Of a stretch of DNA of 64,000 bases, positions 1 through 10,654 are shown one piece after another (position 1 is the first letter of the stretch; each line of letters opens with the position of its first letter). The notes below the pieces were generated by a model that worked only from the letters and a program-made list of their open reading frames with translations, searched no databases and was not told the DNA's origin. This DNA comes from Porticoccaceae bacterium (GTDB lineage Bacteria > Pseudomonadota > Gammaproteobacteria > Pseudomonadales > Porticoccaceae). The stretch lies in the NCBI GenBank assembly GCA_024644595.1, contig JAHEHL010000003.1, positions 124,001 to 188,000 on the forward strand, written 5' to 3'. A program made the translations under genes and the position numbers.

Positions 1-170
1 GAACCTTCGCCTACCCTTTCTCACCGCTGATCTATCTCAGCGTAACGTTATGGACATTGGTCTATGTTTTACTATCGCGCCCGATGGAGGGCTGGATTGG
101 GGTTGCCATGATTGTGGTCGGCGGGCTGCTGTATAAGGTCTCTGCAAACAAACCACCATCCACAGAGTAA
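1..170 (+). CDS. Amino-acid permease of the APC superfamily, C-terminal fragment
   Basis: The window opens inside this gene; only about 55 codons and the TAA stop are present. The readable frame begins at base 3. It holds two hydrophobic stretches separated by a short Pro/Glu-containing loop (RPMEGWIG), followed by a short polar tail. That loop-then-last-helix arrangement, with a Pro-Glu motif before a final Gly-rich helix ending near a Tyr, is typical of the last two transmembrane segments of basic/neutral amino-acid permeases such as the YhdG type. Substrate cannot be told from this piece. The gene runs toward the aldehyde dehydrogenase gene, which ends 28 bases away on the other strand. 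Confidence 0.7.
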   Translation, partial: TFAYPFSPLIYLSVTLWTLVYVLLSRPMEGWIGVAMIVVGGLLYKVSANKPPSTE

Positions 171-198
171 TCGCGAGCAACCCGACCGACCTGGCGCT

Positions 199-1626
199 TT
201 ATTCTCCCGGGCGACTGATACCTTTAATCTCAAGAAAATCATCAAAGCCAAATTCGCCCCACTCGCGGCCATTGCCAGACTGCTTGTAGCCCCCAAACGG
301 CGCAGTGTAATTTTGCGAGGCACTGTTGAGACTGATCATACCGGCACGCAGTTTTCCGGCAACGCGTTTTGCACGCTGTGCATCGGAGGTACTGAAGTAG
401 GCAGCCAAACCGTAGGGCGTGTCGTTGGCTATTTCAATCGCCTGCTCTTCAGTGGCAAACGGAATCATGCATAACACCGGACCGAAAATCTCTTCGCGGG
501 CAATAGTCATCTGATTATTCACCCCGGCGAACACGGTAGGTTTGACAAAATAACCTGTCTCGAGGCCCTCGGGCTTGCCTAAACCACCAGTTACAACTTC
601 GGCACCTTCATCAATCCCCTTGGCAATCAAAGCCTGCACCTTGTCAAACTGCACGCGGCTGGAAAGCGGACCGATATGCCAGCCCTCATTAACCGGCTGT
701 CCAACGGCAACCTGTGCCGCGGTCTGACGAGCAATTTCAACAGCCTGATCATAGACTGACTCGTGGACCAACATCCGCGACGGCGCATTACAGGACTGTC
801 CGGTGTTCGACATCATATTGGTCACACCAGCACTGACAGCTTTCTCAAGATCTGAATCTTCAAAGATAATATTCGGCGATTTACCACCCAATTCCTGGGT
901 CACCCGCTTAACCGTTTCGGCTGCAGCCTTTGCCACCAAAACCCCGGCCCGGGTGGAGCCGGTAAATGAGACCATATCGACATCGGGATGGCTGGAAATC
1001 GCAGCGCCCACTTCAGGGCCATCACCGTTAACCATATTGTAAACACCAGCGGGGAAACCGGCCTGATCCATCATTTCGGTAAATAGATAACCGGAAATCG
1101 GTGCAATCTCACTGGGCTTGAGCACCATTGTGCAGCCAGTGGCCAGTGCCGGTGCAACTTTGCAGCTAATCTGATTGATCGGCCAGTTCCACGGGGTGAT
1201 AAATCCGCAAACCCCAATCGGCTCTTTGACCACCAATGTGTTGCCAACCTGACGTTCAAATTCATAGGTTTTCAGCGCCTCTAATGCCGCGCTGATATGT
1301 CCGCGACCACAATCTGCCTGCGCCGCCGAGGCGAACGAGATCGGCGCACCCATCTCCATGGAGATAGACACAGCCATTTCGTCGTAGCGATCCATATAGA
1401 TTTGCAGCAGCTTTTCCATCAGGGCGATGCGCTGCTCGACACTGTATTGCGAGTAGATGGGAAAAGCTGCCTTGGCTGCGGCAACAGCGCGATCAACATC
1501 CGCTGCACTGCCAAGAGAAATAGTGGCCAGCATCTCTTCTGTGGCGGGGTTTTCAACGGCCAGATCATTTTCATGAAGGGGCTGAACCCACTCACCGTTG
1601 ATATAAAATTTTCGCAGGTCTTTCAT
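199..1626 (-). CDS. NAD(P)-dependent aldehyde dehydrogenase
   Basis: About 475 residues, the normal length for the ALDH superfamily, which oxidises aldehydes to carboxylic acids in the cytoplasm. Visible hallmarks are the PWNWP segment (Asn147, oxyanion hole), the cofactor loop FTGST (221-225), the general-base glutamate in ELGGKSPN (Glu245) and the nucleophile in GQSCNAPSR (Cys279). The ATG at 1626 is preferred because it follows AGGGG at good spacing; the frame stays open upstream to about 1695 but without a comparable ribosome site. It is convergent with the permease and about 140 bases from the thioredoxin gene, so probably a separate transcript. The sequence resembles ALDHs annotated for aliphatic or aromatic aldehydes; the substrate is unknown. 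Confidence 0.93.
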   Translation of the reverse strand: MKDLRKFYINGEWVQPLHENDLAVENPATEEMLATISLGSAADVDRAVAAAKAAFPIYSQYSVEQRIALMEKLLQIYMDRYDEMAVSISMEMGAPISFASAAQADCGRGHISAALEALKTYEFERQVGNTLVVKEPIGVCGFITPWNWPINQISCKVAPALATGCTMVLKPSEIAPISGYLFTEMMDQAGFPAGVYNMVNGDGPEVGAAISSHPDVDMVSFTGSTRAGVLVAKAAAETVKRVTQELGGKSPNIIFEDSDLEKAVSAGVTNMMSNTGQSCNAPSRMLVHESVYDQAVEIARQTAAQVAVGQPVNEGWHIGPLSSRVQFDKVQALIAKGIDEGAEVVTGGLGKPEGLETGYFVKPTVFAGVNNQMTIAREEIFGPVLCMIPFATEEQAIEIANDTPYGLAAYFSTSDAQRAKRVAGKLRAGMISLNSASQNYTAPFGGYKQSGNGREWGEFGFDDFLEIKGISRPGE

Positions 1627-1770
1627 TTCTTTCCCCTCTTTATCTAACTGAAAATTGAAGCTGACCCCATTAACTCGATCAGGCTGTTTGCACACATAGG
1701 TCAGGACAGCTGAGGGAAGCTTACGCGCTGCTTACTCGCATCAACCATACCCACTTTAGGTACGCACCGA

Positions 1771-2232
1771 TTATTCAACAAACGCTTTTAATGATTCCAG
1801 GGTCTGCGGCCCGATCAGGCGTTTCACCAGCTCGCCATCGCTGTTGATAACCAGCGTTTCGGGCAGCACCTGGGCACGCTCCAACTCCCATTCGGCACGT
1901 GGATCAACGGCCAGAGATTTAAATTGAATTCCGAGTTTATCCAGCTGTCGGTGCAACACCTCGCCCTGCTCATTATCGTAATTGACACCTAAAACAGTGA
2001 CCTGATCAGGATGTTCAGCGGCCAGTCTATTCAGCTCCGGAATCTCGATCCGGCAGGGCTTACACCATTCTGCCCAGTAGTTGATCAGGGTGTATTTACC
2101 CTGCGAATTTTTAAAATTATAACTGCCACCCTCAATTAGCGGATAGCCGGCGTCGCCACCGCAGGCCGTCATAACAAGGCCGATTAACAGAGCATAAAGC
2201 GGCGTGATTCGTCGCGGTAATGAGGTATGCAT
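1771..2232 (-). CDS. TlpA-like thioredoxin-fold lipoprotein
   Basis: A 153-residue protein with a short basic N-terminus, a hydrophobic helix and a lipobox-like MTAC (Cys24), so probably a periplasm-facing lipoprotein. The thioredoxin-fold active site is WCKPC (56-60), followed by a cis-Pro region near LPETLVI. TlpA/ResA-type proteins act as thiol-disulfide reductants, for example in cytochrome c maturation or delivery of electrons to periplasmic partners. The start at 2232 is chosen because it follows a GAGAGAG ribosome site; an upstream start would bury the signal sequence. It lies 16 bases behind the yihY-type gene on the same strand, matching the order known in Pseudomonas. Confidence 0.85.
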   Translation of the reverse strand: MHTSLPRRITPLYALLIGLVMTACGGDAGYPLIEGGSYNFKNSQGKYTLINYWAEWCKPCRIEIPELNRLAAEHPDQVTVLGVNYDNEQGEVLHRQLDKLGIQFKSLAVDPRAEWELERAQVLPETLVINSDGELVKRLIGPQTLESLKAFVE

Positions 2233-2248
2233 GATTCTCTCTCTTTTA

Positions 2249-3526
2249 TCAGTGGCCAGTATCAGCCGAACTGATTTGACTGGCAAATAATGTTTGCAGA
2301 TTCAGCGTCATATTCCGTTCGATGGCCTGACGGTTTTCTTGCATCAGCCTCTCGTAACTATCGATCCAGGGATGCAACTTGCGCAATTTTTCACTGGTCG
2401 ACTGTTCCACGCCACAAAACTCTTGTCCGAGCCAGCTATTCATATCTGCCAGTCGGATCGCTGCCAGATCGCGAATCATTACATAGCGCCCCCTGGCTGT
2501 TTTCTCAAGAATATGCCGCTCGAGCAATAGATTGCGCAAACGCCGCCACTGTTCGCTATTAAGCCCGGTAGCGTTCAACGATCCATCCACCAGACTCAGC
2601 CCCTTTTGCTGCCTGCGCCAACAGTGCCACAGGATCACTGTCAGGGCCAGAAGATCGGGAAGCTCAGCAGCGGCATCCTGCACGCGGAAGGTTTCTAGGC
2701 TGCGCACCAACTCAGCACCGAATAAAATTAATACCCAGAGCAGATAAACCCAAATTAGAAACAGCGGAATCACCGCAAACGCTCCATATACGTTGCTATA
2801 AATTGAATGGGCCACCACCAGGCCAAACAGTGATTTGGCAGACTCAAACAGCAGCGCCGTGACCAAACCACCAAACAACGCATGGGCGACCCTCACCTTG
2901 CAGTTTGGCACCACCACGTAGAGCAACGTGAAAGCGACCCAGATCAGTAACCAGGGCAGATAGGAAAATAACAGTGCGGCCACACCGAGACTGTCGACCT
3001 GATTGACGATTAATTTAAATGACATCAAATAGGTGTTCATGATGACCGCCGCAGCCAGCAATAATGGCCCGAGACTGAGAACCGCCCAGTAGGCGAGAAA
3101 CCCACTCAGCCCTTTACGACCGCCGGTGGTGGCCCAGATATGGTTGAAGCTCTTCTCAATATTGCTCAGCATTAAAAAAGCGGTAAGCAAAATAATCAGC
3201 ACCCCGGCACCACTCAACTTGCGCGCCTGGGTCGAAAAATCGGCCAGATAGCGGGTAATCTCCTGGCCACTGCTGGGTAAGAATTTGGAAAAAATAAACC
3301 CCTCGACCTGGCTCCCAAGCTCCTGAAATGCCGGCACCAGAGAAAACATGCTGTACATCAGAGTCAACATCGGCACGACTGCAAACAGACTCATATACGT
3401 TAGTGCGGCGGCACTCTGTGGGCAGCCGTCTCGCTGAAAACGCTTGCCGGCATAAGCCAAAAAACCAATACAACTGACAATTTTCTGCGGCAGCCTGCGC
3501 AAGGTAGTCACTAATTGACTGATCAT
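2249..3526 (-). CDS. YihY/BrkB (UPF0761) family inner-membrane protein
   Basis: About 425 residues. The N-terminal two thirds contains around six hydrophobic helices with the family signature near residues 40-60 (AAALTYMSLFAVVP) and a conserved SNVYGAFAVIPLFLIW stretch; the last 140 residues are soluble and resemble a winged-helix extension. Once annotated as ribonuclease BN, this family is now regarded as membrane proteins of uncertain, possibly transport, function. The start at 3526 follows GGGAGG at 9 bases and is preferred to the in-frame ATG at 3565, which has no ribosome site. It is divergent from the arsC-like gene. Confidence 0.88.
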   Translation of the reverse strand: MISQLVTTLRRLPQKIVSCIGFLAYAGKRFQRDGCPQSAAALTYMSLFAVVPMLTLMYSMFSLVPAFQELGSQVEGFIFSKFLPSSGQEITRYLADFSTQARKLSGAGVLIILLTAFLMLSNIEKSFNHIWATTGGRKGLSGFLAYWAVLSLGPLLLAAAVIMNTYLMSFKLIVNQVDSLGVAALLFSYLPWLLIWVAFTLLYVVVPNCKVRVAHALFGGLVTALLFESAKSLFGLVVAHSIYSNVYGAFAVIPLFLIWVYLLWVLILFGAELVRSLETFRVQDAAAELPDLLALTVILWHCWRRQQKGLSLVDGSLNATGLNSEQWRRLRNLLLERHILEKTARGRYVMIRDLAAIRLADMNSWLGQEFCGVEQSTSEKLRKLHPWIDSYERLMQENRQAIERNMTLNLQTLFASQISSADTGH

Positions 3527-3606
3527 GCTATTGAACCTCCCGTTCTGTTTAAACGCATTTGCCATTACAATGGCAACTTAACTCATTACAGCCTAAAACA
3601 TAGACG

Positions 3607-4541
<935 letters not shown>

Positions 4542-4542
4542 A

Positions 4543-4914
4543 ATGACCCTACAAAGCAAAATTAATATCGCCCGTCCACTTACCCAGCTGAGTTTTTATC
4601 TGATGTTGCTGACGCTGGCTGCAAATGCCTGGCTGCAAGGTGCGCCTGCGGTGATTTACTTTCTCTGTCTGTTCCCACTGATGATTTTTATTCCCGGCCT
4701 GATCAGCAACAACACCCGCACGCTAATCTGGATCTGCTTTGTGATCTTGATGTACTTCGCCATGGCAATAGACAACCTCGCCGGCCCGGCACCAAAGCCT
4801 CTCGACTGGGTGGAGCTGGCGCTGACAGTGATCCTGTTTAACGCGGCGATGATGTATGCGCGCTGGAAACAGGCACTTGGCAGCCAGATACACGCCCAGG
4901 AACAAAGCCAATAA
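4543..4914 (+). CDS. DUF2069 small membrane protein
   Basis: About 123 residues, mostly hydrophobic, with four predicted membrane-spanning segments and a short polar tail. It matches the DUF2069 family, commonly found directly behind wrbA in Pseudomonas relatives; no function is established. The ATG at 4543 has GGAG nine bases upstream and starts two bases after the wrbA stop; an ATG at 4528 inside wrbA is possible but less well placed. Confidence 0.8.
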   Translation: MTLQSKINIARPLTQLSFYLMLLTLAANAWLQGAPAVIYFLCLFPLMIFIPGLISNNTRTLIWICFVILMYFAMAIDNLAGPAPKPLDWVELALTVILFNAAMMYARWKQALGSQIHAQEQSQ

Positions 4915-5012
4915 CAAAGCAAACAATGAGCAGGTCTGCGCCAAGGCGCACACAGCCGGTTACATAATGACCGAGCAAAAGTAAGTGGAAACCAAGTCAA
5001 AGGATTAATGAG

Positions 5013-6860
5013 ATGAGTGAAAAGCCCGGTGTGATCCGCAGAGTGTTTCGGTTTATCGGCAATATTATCAGCGCCATTCGCTATATGATCAGCCTTGCCG
5101 TGGTGGTGTTTTTTATTACCGTCGTCGCGGGCCTGTTTGTCGACGATCTTCAGCCAATACCGGATCGCGGAACACTCTATGTCGCCCCCAGCGGTACCCT
5201 TGTTGATCAGCGCTCCTATATTGATCCACTTGGTGAATTGCTGTCCCAGGGCAACCAACTCGATGCTGAAACACTGGTGCAGGATATCGTCGAGGTGCTC
5301 GACAAGGCTCGCTACGACGAGCGCATCACCCACCTGTTGCTTGACACTAACTATATGGCCGGCGCTGGCGTCGCCAAACTGGAAGAGATTAGCAATGCGC
5401 TGCAGCGCTTCAAACTGAGCGGTAAACCGGTTATTGCAATCGGCGATAATTTTTCCCAATCGCAATATTTTCTCGCTGCCCACGCCGACGAAATTATTAT
5501 CAACCCCATGGGCCGCATTATGCTTACCGGGTTTGGCTCTTACGGCAGCTTCTACAAAGAAGCGCTTGATAAGCTCAAGGTCAATATGCATATCTTCCGC
5601 GTCGGCAAATACAAGAGTGCGGTCGAGCCTTACATAGGTAACAGCATGTCTCCCGAGGCCCGAGAAGATCGCCGTGAGTTGATCACCTCTCTGTGGCAGT
5701 TTTACACCTCCAGAGTCGAGCAATTGCGTGGTCTGCCCACGGGCGCACTCAACGATCTGGCCAACAATATGCATCTGCGCCTGACCGAGGTAAATGGTGA
5801 TATTGCCACACTGGCACTCAAACAAGGCCTGGTTGATCGAATTGCCACGCGCAGTGAAACCAATGCCTATCTCAAACAGATATTACCTAACAGCGATAAC
5901 AATTTAGATATGGTCTCGATGTCGGCCTATCTCAATCACGCCAAACTGGAGTCACTTAAAAAAGCCAATCAGAATAAACCTGAGATTGCCGTGGTGGTCG
6001 CCAGTGGCACCATCCTCGACGGCAATCAACCCGATGGAACTGTCGGTGGCGATTCGCTCGCAGAGGTGTTCTCCGCTATCGAAGAAGACGATCAAGTCAA
6101 GGCTGTGGTCTTGCGTGTAGACAGCCCTGGCGGCAGTGCATTTGCCTCGGATGTGATTCGTGATGCCATCGCCGCAGTGCGCAAAAAAGATATCCCGGTA
6201 ATCGTCTCGATGGGTAGCTACGCGGCGTCAGGAGGCTATTGGATTGCGACCGAGTCTGATCAAATCGTCGCTCAGTCCACTACTATCACCGGATCTATCG
6301 GTGTTTTTGGCGTGATTCCAACCTTTGAAGATTCACTCGCAGCACTCGGGGTCTACTCAGATGGCGTCGGCACCACCAATATTGCTGGCATGATGCAGAT
6401 AGACCGGCCGATGACTGACGAGACAAAAGTCATTCTCCAATCCGGTGTTGAGCACGTCTATTCACGCTTTCTGACTCTGGTGGCCAATGCCCGCAAATCG
6501 ACACCTGAAGCGGTGCATGAAATTGCCCAGGGGCGTGTCTGGACAGGAGAAAAAGCGCTGCAACTTGGTTTGGTTGATCAGTTGGGTGACCTTCAAGATG
6601 CCATAGCCAGTGCCGCTTCGCTTGCCGGCATCAGCGATTACACCGTCAATTATCGGCACAAACCGCTGAGCTTTGCCGAGCAGCTGATGATGCAAATCAG
6701 CGGCAATGTTAAAGCGGGGATCTCTGCTCTGGGTTTAAACAGCTGGCTGCCGGCCAGCTTGCAACATCAGTTGACGGCAGCGATGCAACCCTTGCAGCTG
6801 CTTAACCGTTTGAATGACCCAAACCATATTTACGTCTATTGCGAAAACTGTCCGCTGTAG
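5013..6860 (+). CDS. sppA: Signal peptide peptidase SppA, 67-kDa long form (protease IV)
   Basis: 615 residues, the size of the two-domain E. coli enzyme. One N-terminal transmembrane helix (about residues 24-43) anchors it to the inner membrane. The catalytic lysine is in YKSAVEP of the first half (Lys201), and the nucleophile is in YAASGGYW of the second half (Ser406), preceded by the conserved RVDSPGGSA. It degrades cleaved signal peptides in the membrane. AAGGA stands upstream of the ATG. It interrupts a block (DUF2069 to hda) that is usually contiguous in Pseudomonas. Confidence 0.96.
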   Translation: MSEKPGVIRRVFRFIGNIISAIRYMISLAVVVFFITVVAGLFVDDLQPIPDRGTLYVAPSGTLVDQRSYIDPLGELLSQGNQLDAETLVQDIVEVLDKARYDERITHLLLDTNYMAGAGVAKLEEISNALQRFKLSGKPVIAIGDNFSQSQYFLAAHADEIIINPMGRIMLTGFGSYGSFYKEALDKLKVNMHIFRVGKYKSAVEPYIGNSMSPEAREDRRELITSLWQFYTSRVEQLRGLPTGALNDLANNMHLRLTEVNGDIATLALKQGLVDRIATRSETNAYLKQILPNSDNNLDMVSMSAYLNHAKLESLKKANQNKPEIAVVVASGTILDGNQPDGTVGGDSLAEVFSAIEEDDQVKAVVLRVDSPGGSAFASDVIRDAIAAVRKKDIPVIVSMGSYAASGGYWIATESDQIVAQSTTITGSIGVFGVIPTFEDSLAALGVYSDGVGTTNIAGMMQIDRPMTDETKVILQSGVEHVYSRFLTLVANARKSTPEAVHEIAQGRVWTGEKALQLGLVDQLGDLQDAIASAASLAGISDYTVNYRHKPLSFAEQLMMQISGNVKAGISALGLNSWLPASLQHQLTAAMQPLQLLNRLNDPNHIYVYCENCPL

Positions 6861-6903
6861 ATAACCCCGGCAGAGCGGTTTTGCAGGGTAACGATTTGAC
6901 TGG

Positions 6904-7608
6904 CTAGAGGTCGAGAGCGGACTTAACAAAGGGCAGCGTCAAGCGGCGCTGCTCGCGCAGAGATAGTCCATCAAGTTTCTCGAGCGCCTGCAACAACACA
7001 TGGCTATTGCGCGGCAGTCGGTGCAGCAAAAACAGTGCCGCTTCATCGGAGAGATAGAGCCCCAAACCACTGGCGCGATGTTGCAACAGTCGGCGCAGAT
7101 CGGCATCTTTATAATCTATCAGCTGTAGAGAAATGCCTGACTTTAAACGCGACAGCAAATCCTCCAACATCACCTCGAGAAAATCCGGCAAGGTATGAGC
7201 GGTAATCAGTAGACGTGTACCTGACTCACTACAGCGATTAAACAGATTAAACAACGGCGCCTGCCACGTCTCGCGACCGGCTACCTGATCGAGATCATCC
7301 AGACATACGATTGCCGAAGCGTCCAACCCCTGCAGAACCTGCTCTGGCGGGTAATCGACCAGCTCTTTTAACGGCAGATAAATTGCCGCACCGACACCTG
7401 GACGCAAGCTGTGCTTGTGGCATACCGCCTGCAATAGATGAGACAGACCGGTCCCGGATGAACCGCAGATATAGGCATACTGTTTGCCCTCATCCTGCAA
7501 CAACATCTTCGCCAAATGCTGCGGCGTGCCATTGGGAGCATAAAAATTGTCGAAGGTCGCCTGGTTGTCCAATTTGACACCCAAACTCAATTGTTGAAAG
7601 TTATTCAC
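6904..7608 (-). CDS. hda: Hda, DnaA-homologous regulator of replication initiation
   Basis: 234 residues, the length of E. coli Hda. The N-terminal QLSLGV (residues 6-11) is the sliding-clamp binding motif through which Hda-clamp complexes stimulate DnaA-ATP hydrolysis (RIDA). The AAA+ core shows a Walker A-like loop GSSGTGLS (49-56), in which the usual Lys is a Leu, and a Walker B IVCLDDLD (100-107). It starts with GTG, overlapping the stop of the DUF2066 gene by four bases (GTGA), so translation is coupled. Confidence 0.92.
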   Translation of the reverse strand: MNNFQQLSLGVKLDNQATFDNFYAPNGTPQHLAKMLLQDEGKQYAYICGSSGTGLSHLLQAVCHKHSLRPGVGAAIYLPLKELVDYPPEQVLQGLDASAIVCLDDLDQVAGRETWQAPLFNLFNRCSESGTRLLITAHTLPDFLEVMLEDLLSRLKSGISLQLIDYKDADLRRLLQHRASGLGLYLSDEAALFLLHRLPRNSHVLLQALEKLDGLSLREQRRLTLPFVKSALDL

Positions 7609-8705
7609 TTGGCAATCCAGTCAAATTCCAGGTTTCCACTAAAGCGCTTGGCCTGAGATGTCTGATTGGTCAGACGTCCGCTGCGCTCCAGTGCGGAGAT
7701 AAGCAGGTCGACGCCACCATCGATATCGACACTGACAAACAGACGACTTCCCTGCACCGCTGTGACATGGATCGACTGTACCAACTTCAGGCTTTGCAAT
7801 TGTTCCAGTAGCGCGCGGTAGTTAGCGTAGGAATCAACCTGATTAAACTGCAGCGCCAGCGTATTGATATCGGTCTGCGGTATATAGGTCAGATGGGTTG
7901 CCATGGCGTCGACCAGATCATTGATAGCAAGGGATAAAAATGCCTCGCTGCTGGGAGCGCGCACATCGCCAAAGCCGCTCTGCTCACCCAGATGATAGCG
8001 CCAACTGCCCCTAGCCTCGCCCGATGTGGTCGTAAAAAATCGCAGCAGCGCCCAACCGTCAACATCATAGCGTCGCGAGGCGGTATCGATTGTCTGTTCA
8101 CGCATACCCCAGGCTTCGTTGACCGACAGTGAAAGCTGGTCCTCGAGATCCAGAACCGGCCAGCGATACGGAATCGCACGATCATGCATAACCGCATCAA
8201 AGCGCTGGGTAAATTCGGGAAAGTCCTGCTCGGTCACAAACTGGCGACCACTGTCTGCATCATCGCGCACCAGCCAAAACAGCAGTCTGGGACGCTCGAC
8301 CGGCAACACCGGAAACTGCGCCCAGTGAATAAGTTGGTCGATGGCCTGGGAGGAGAAACTCACCTGCAGGGTAAACTTGGGGAGCTCATCGGCGAGCGCC
8401 TGACCAGACAGATCAGGGTCTCGGGTAATGACATCGGCACTCACATCAGCCAATGCCGTGTAACCGACGCTGGAAATAAAATTTTCAGGGTTGGCGGTGG
8501 CTTCCTTAATACCTGGCAGCTGCATGATTTTGCTGTTGCCCGAGAGTTTAATCAGAACTTGTTCAAGCGCCTGACGCAGGCCCTGCTGTCTCAATTCCTC
8601 AGTCTGATCTGCCACCAAAATGCGGCCGTTGTATAGCTCGGAGACCTGTTCAGCCATTGCCGGCGAGCAAAATAGGGCAAAAAGCAAAATTAATGTCCGT
8701 TTCAA
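7605..8705 (-). CDS. DUF2066 exported protein
   Basis: 366 residues with a clear signal peptide (LFALFCSPAMA, cleavage near residue 18). The remainder is a soluble, probably periplasmic protein matching the DUF2066 family that neighbours purM and hda in many Pseudomonas-like genomes; its function is not known. The start is TTG, supported by GGAG eight bases upstream. It is co-transcribed with hda and divergent from purM, with about 100 bases between them for both promoters. Confidence 0.85.
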   Translation of the reverse strand: MKRTLILLFALFCSPAMAEQVSELYNGRILVADQTEELRQQGLRQALEQVLIKLSGNSKIMQLPGIKEATANPENFISSVGYTALADVSADVITRDPDLSGQALADELPKFTLQVSFSSQAIDQLIHWAQFPVLPVERPRLLFWLVRDDADSGRQFVTEQDFPEFTQRFDAVMHDRAIPYRWPVLDLEDQLSLSVNEAWGMREQTIDTASRRYDVDGWALLRFFTTTSGEARGSWRYHLGEQSGFGDVRAPSSEAFLSLAINDLVDAMATHLTYIPQTDINTLALQFNQVDSYANYRALLEQLQSLKLVQSIHVTAVQGSRLFVSVDIDGGVDLLISALERSGRLTNQTSQAKRFSGNLEFDWIAK

Positions 8706-8804
8706 CGGTTTTTCTCCGGAAATTTTGCAACATTATATCAGTGCTTGATGAAAAGTAGGTCCACTGTCTCTAAAATACCCCATTCTTAAAAGAAGGCTTG
8801 GGCC

Positions 8805-9857
8805 ATGACAGAAAACAGTAAATCACTCAGCTATAAAGACGCAGGTGTCGACATCGATGCCGGTAATGCACTGATCGAAAAAATTAAGGGCGCCGCCAAG
8901 CGCACAAGACGTCCAGAAGTGTTGGCCGGCCTGGGAGGATTTGGCGCGCTGTTTGAATTGCCCTCAGGTTACCAGCAACCGGTACTGGTCTCTGGAACCG
9001 ATGGGGTTGGCACCAAGCTGCGGCTGGCCCTCAACCACGGCAAACACGACACTGTCGGCATCGATCTGGTGGCTATGTGCGTTAATGATCTGATCGTGTG
9101 TGGCGCCGAACCACTGTTTTTCCTTGACTACTACGCCACCGGCAAACTCGATATCGACACGGCTGCCGCAGTAATCAATGGTATTGCTGATGGCTGTGAC
9201 CTCTCCGGTTGCTCACTGATCGGCGGCGAAACCGCTGAAATGCCAGGCATGTATGAAGGGGAAGATTATGACCTGGCCGGTTTCTGTGTCGGCATTGTGG
9301 AAAAATCTGAACTGATCGATGGCTCCAAAGTCAGCATCGGCGACAGCTTGATTGGCCTGGCATCAAGCGGCCCCCACTCCAACGGTTACTCACTGATCCG
9401 CAAAGTGCTGGAAGTCACCCAGACCGATCCAGCCACCGTGCAACTCGACGGAGAGCCACTGATCGATCTGCTGATGAAGCCGACTCGCATCTACGTCAAA
9501 CCGCTGCTCGAGTTGATCAAAAAGTCTCAGGTCAATGCTCTGGCACACATCACCGGTGGCGGGTTACTGGAAAATATCCCCCGCGTGCTGCCGGACAATA
9601 CCAAGGCGGTTATCGACGCGACGGCCTGGAAGCGGCCGGCTGTGTTCGACTGGTTGCAACAGGGTGGCAATATCGATGAACACGAAATGCACCGCACCCT
9701 TAACTGTGGTGTTGGCATGGTGATCTGTGTTCCAGCGGCGCGCACACAAGAGGCGCTGGCAATGTTGAAGGCCAGCGGCGAAAACGCATTTGAACTAGGC
9801 GTTATCTCAGCGCTTGAAGAAGGCGAAGAACAGGTTCAGTTAGTCGGACTCGGCTGA
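8805..9857 (+). CDS. purM: Phosphoribosylformylglycinamidine cyclo-ligase
   Basis: 350 residues, the normal length. PurM closes the imidazole ring (FGAM to AIR) in purine synthesis using ATP. Characteristic segments are [12 protein letters not shown] at the N-terminus, [10 protein letters not shown], the [11 protein letters not shown] loop and the THITGGGL-type segment ([14 protein letters not shown]). AAGG precedes the ATG. The stop overlaps the purN start (TGATG), giving a tight purMN pair. Confidence 0.98.
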   Translation: MTENSKSLSYKDAGVDIDAGNALIEKIKGAAKRTRRPEVLAGLGGFGALFELPSGYQQPVLVSGTDGVGTKLRLALNHGKHDTVGIDLVAMCVNDLIVCGAEPLFFLDYYATGKLDIDTAAAVINGIADGCDLSGCSLIGGETAEMPGMYEGEDYDLAGFCVGIVEKSELIDGSKVSIGDSLIGLASSGPHSNGYSLIRKVLEVTQTDPATVQLDGEPLIDLLMKPTRIYVKPLLELIKKSQVNALAHITGGGLLENIPRVLPDNTKAVIDATAWKRPAVFDWLQQGGNIDEHEMHRTLNCGVGMVICVPAARTQEALAMLKASGENAFELGVISALEEGEEQVQLVGLG

Positions 9858-10543
9858 TGAATGACCAGTTGATGGGTAAGCGACGCATTGTTGTCCTGAT
9901 CTCTGGAAGCGGCTCGAATCTGCAGTCCTTTATTGATCGCTGCGCAGATGAGTCAATAAACGGCACCTTAGTCGCGGTGCTCAGCAACCGCCCAGGAGTC
10001 AAAGGTCTGGAACGCGCAGCCGCGGCAGCGATTCCGAATATCGTTGTCGATCACAGCAGCTTTGAGTCGCGCAGCGAGTTCGACGCGGCACTGGCCGATG
10101 TGATCGACAGTTTTTCGCCGGACCTGGTCGTACTAGCCGGTTTTATGCGGATTCTGACGCCACAGTTTGTCAATCGTTTCCTCGGCCGCCTGATCAATAT
10201 TCACCCGTCACTGCTGCCCAAATACCCCGGCTTGCACACCCATCAGCGCGCCATCGATGCCGGTGATAGCGAAGCCGGCGCCACCGTGCACTTTGTCACT
10301 CCCGAGCTGGATGGCGGCCCGGCAATTGTTCAGGCAAAAGTACCTCTGGAGTCGAACGATACAGCCGAGAGTTTGGCCTCGCGAGTACTGGGTTTTGAGC
10401 ACCAGATTTATCCACTGGCAGCCGAATGGTTCTGTCAGGGCCGCCTAGAATTACGCGAAGGTCATGTTATTCTCGACAATGAACTGCTACCGGAAGGTGG
10501 AGTCAGTGTTGAAATAGCTGAGCACCCCGGAGCAGGCGAGTAA
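9857..10543 (+). CDS. purN: Phosphoribosylglycinamide formyltransferase
   Basis: 228 residues; GAR transformylase, transferring the formyl group from 10-formyl-THF to GAR in purine synthesis. The catalytic residues are visible in INIHPSLLP (Asn114, His116) and LDGGP (Asp152), eight positions later than in E. coli because of a slightly longer N-terminus; an ATG six codons in would bring it nearer to the usual start. It overlaps purM by one base. Confidence 0.97.
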   Translation: MNDQLMGKRRIVVLISGSGSNLQSFIDRCADESINGTLVAVLSNRPGVKGLERAAAAAIPNIVVDHSSFESRSEFDAALADVIDSFSPDLVVLAGFMRILTPQFVNRFLGRLINIHPSLLPKYPGLHTHQRAIDAGDSEAGATVHFVTPELDGGPAIVQAKVPLESNDTAESLASRVLGFEHQIYPLAAEWFCQGRLELREGHVILDNELLPEGGVSVEIAEHPGAGE

Positions 10544-10654
10544 CCACACGCAGGCGAGCTTAAAAAGCGCAGGGGAAAATATTCAGCCGCAGCGAACCAA
10601 GTGCGATTCTGTTACTCTAAGGCCAGTCGCGAACATTACACTGAGGTCAATTTA

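Noticed and set aside
4937-4950. Short palindrome TGCGCC-AA-GGCGCA before sppA as a terminator
   Set aside because: Six-base arms with a two-base centre and no T-run; too weak to call.
4656-5825. Long minus-strand open frame opposite DUF2069 and sppA
   Set aside because: It lies antisense to two well-supported genes, has no family features, and its composition is that of a reverse-frame shadow.
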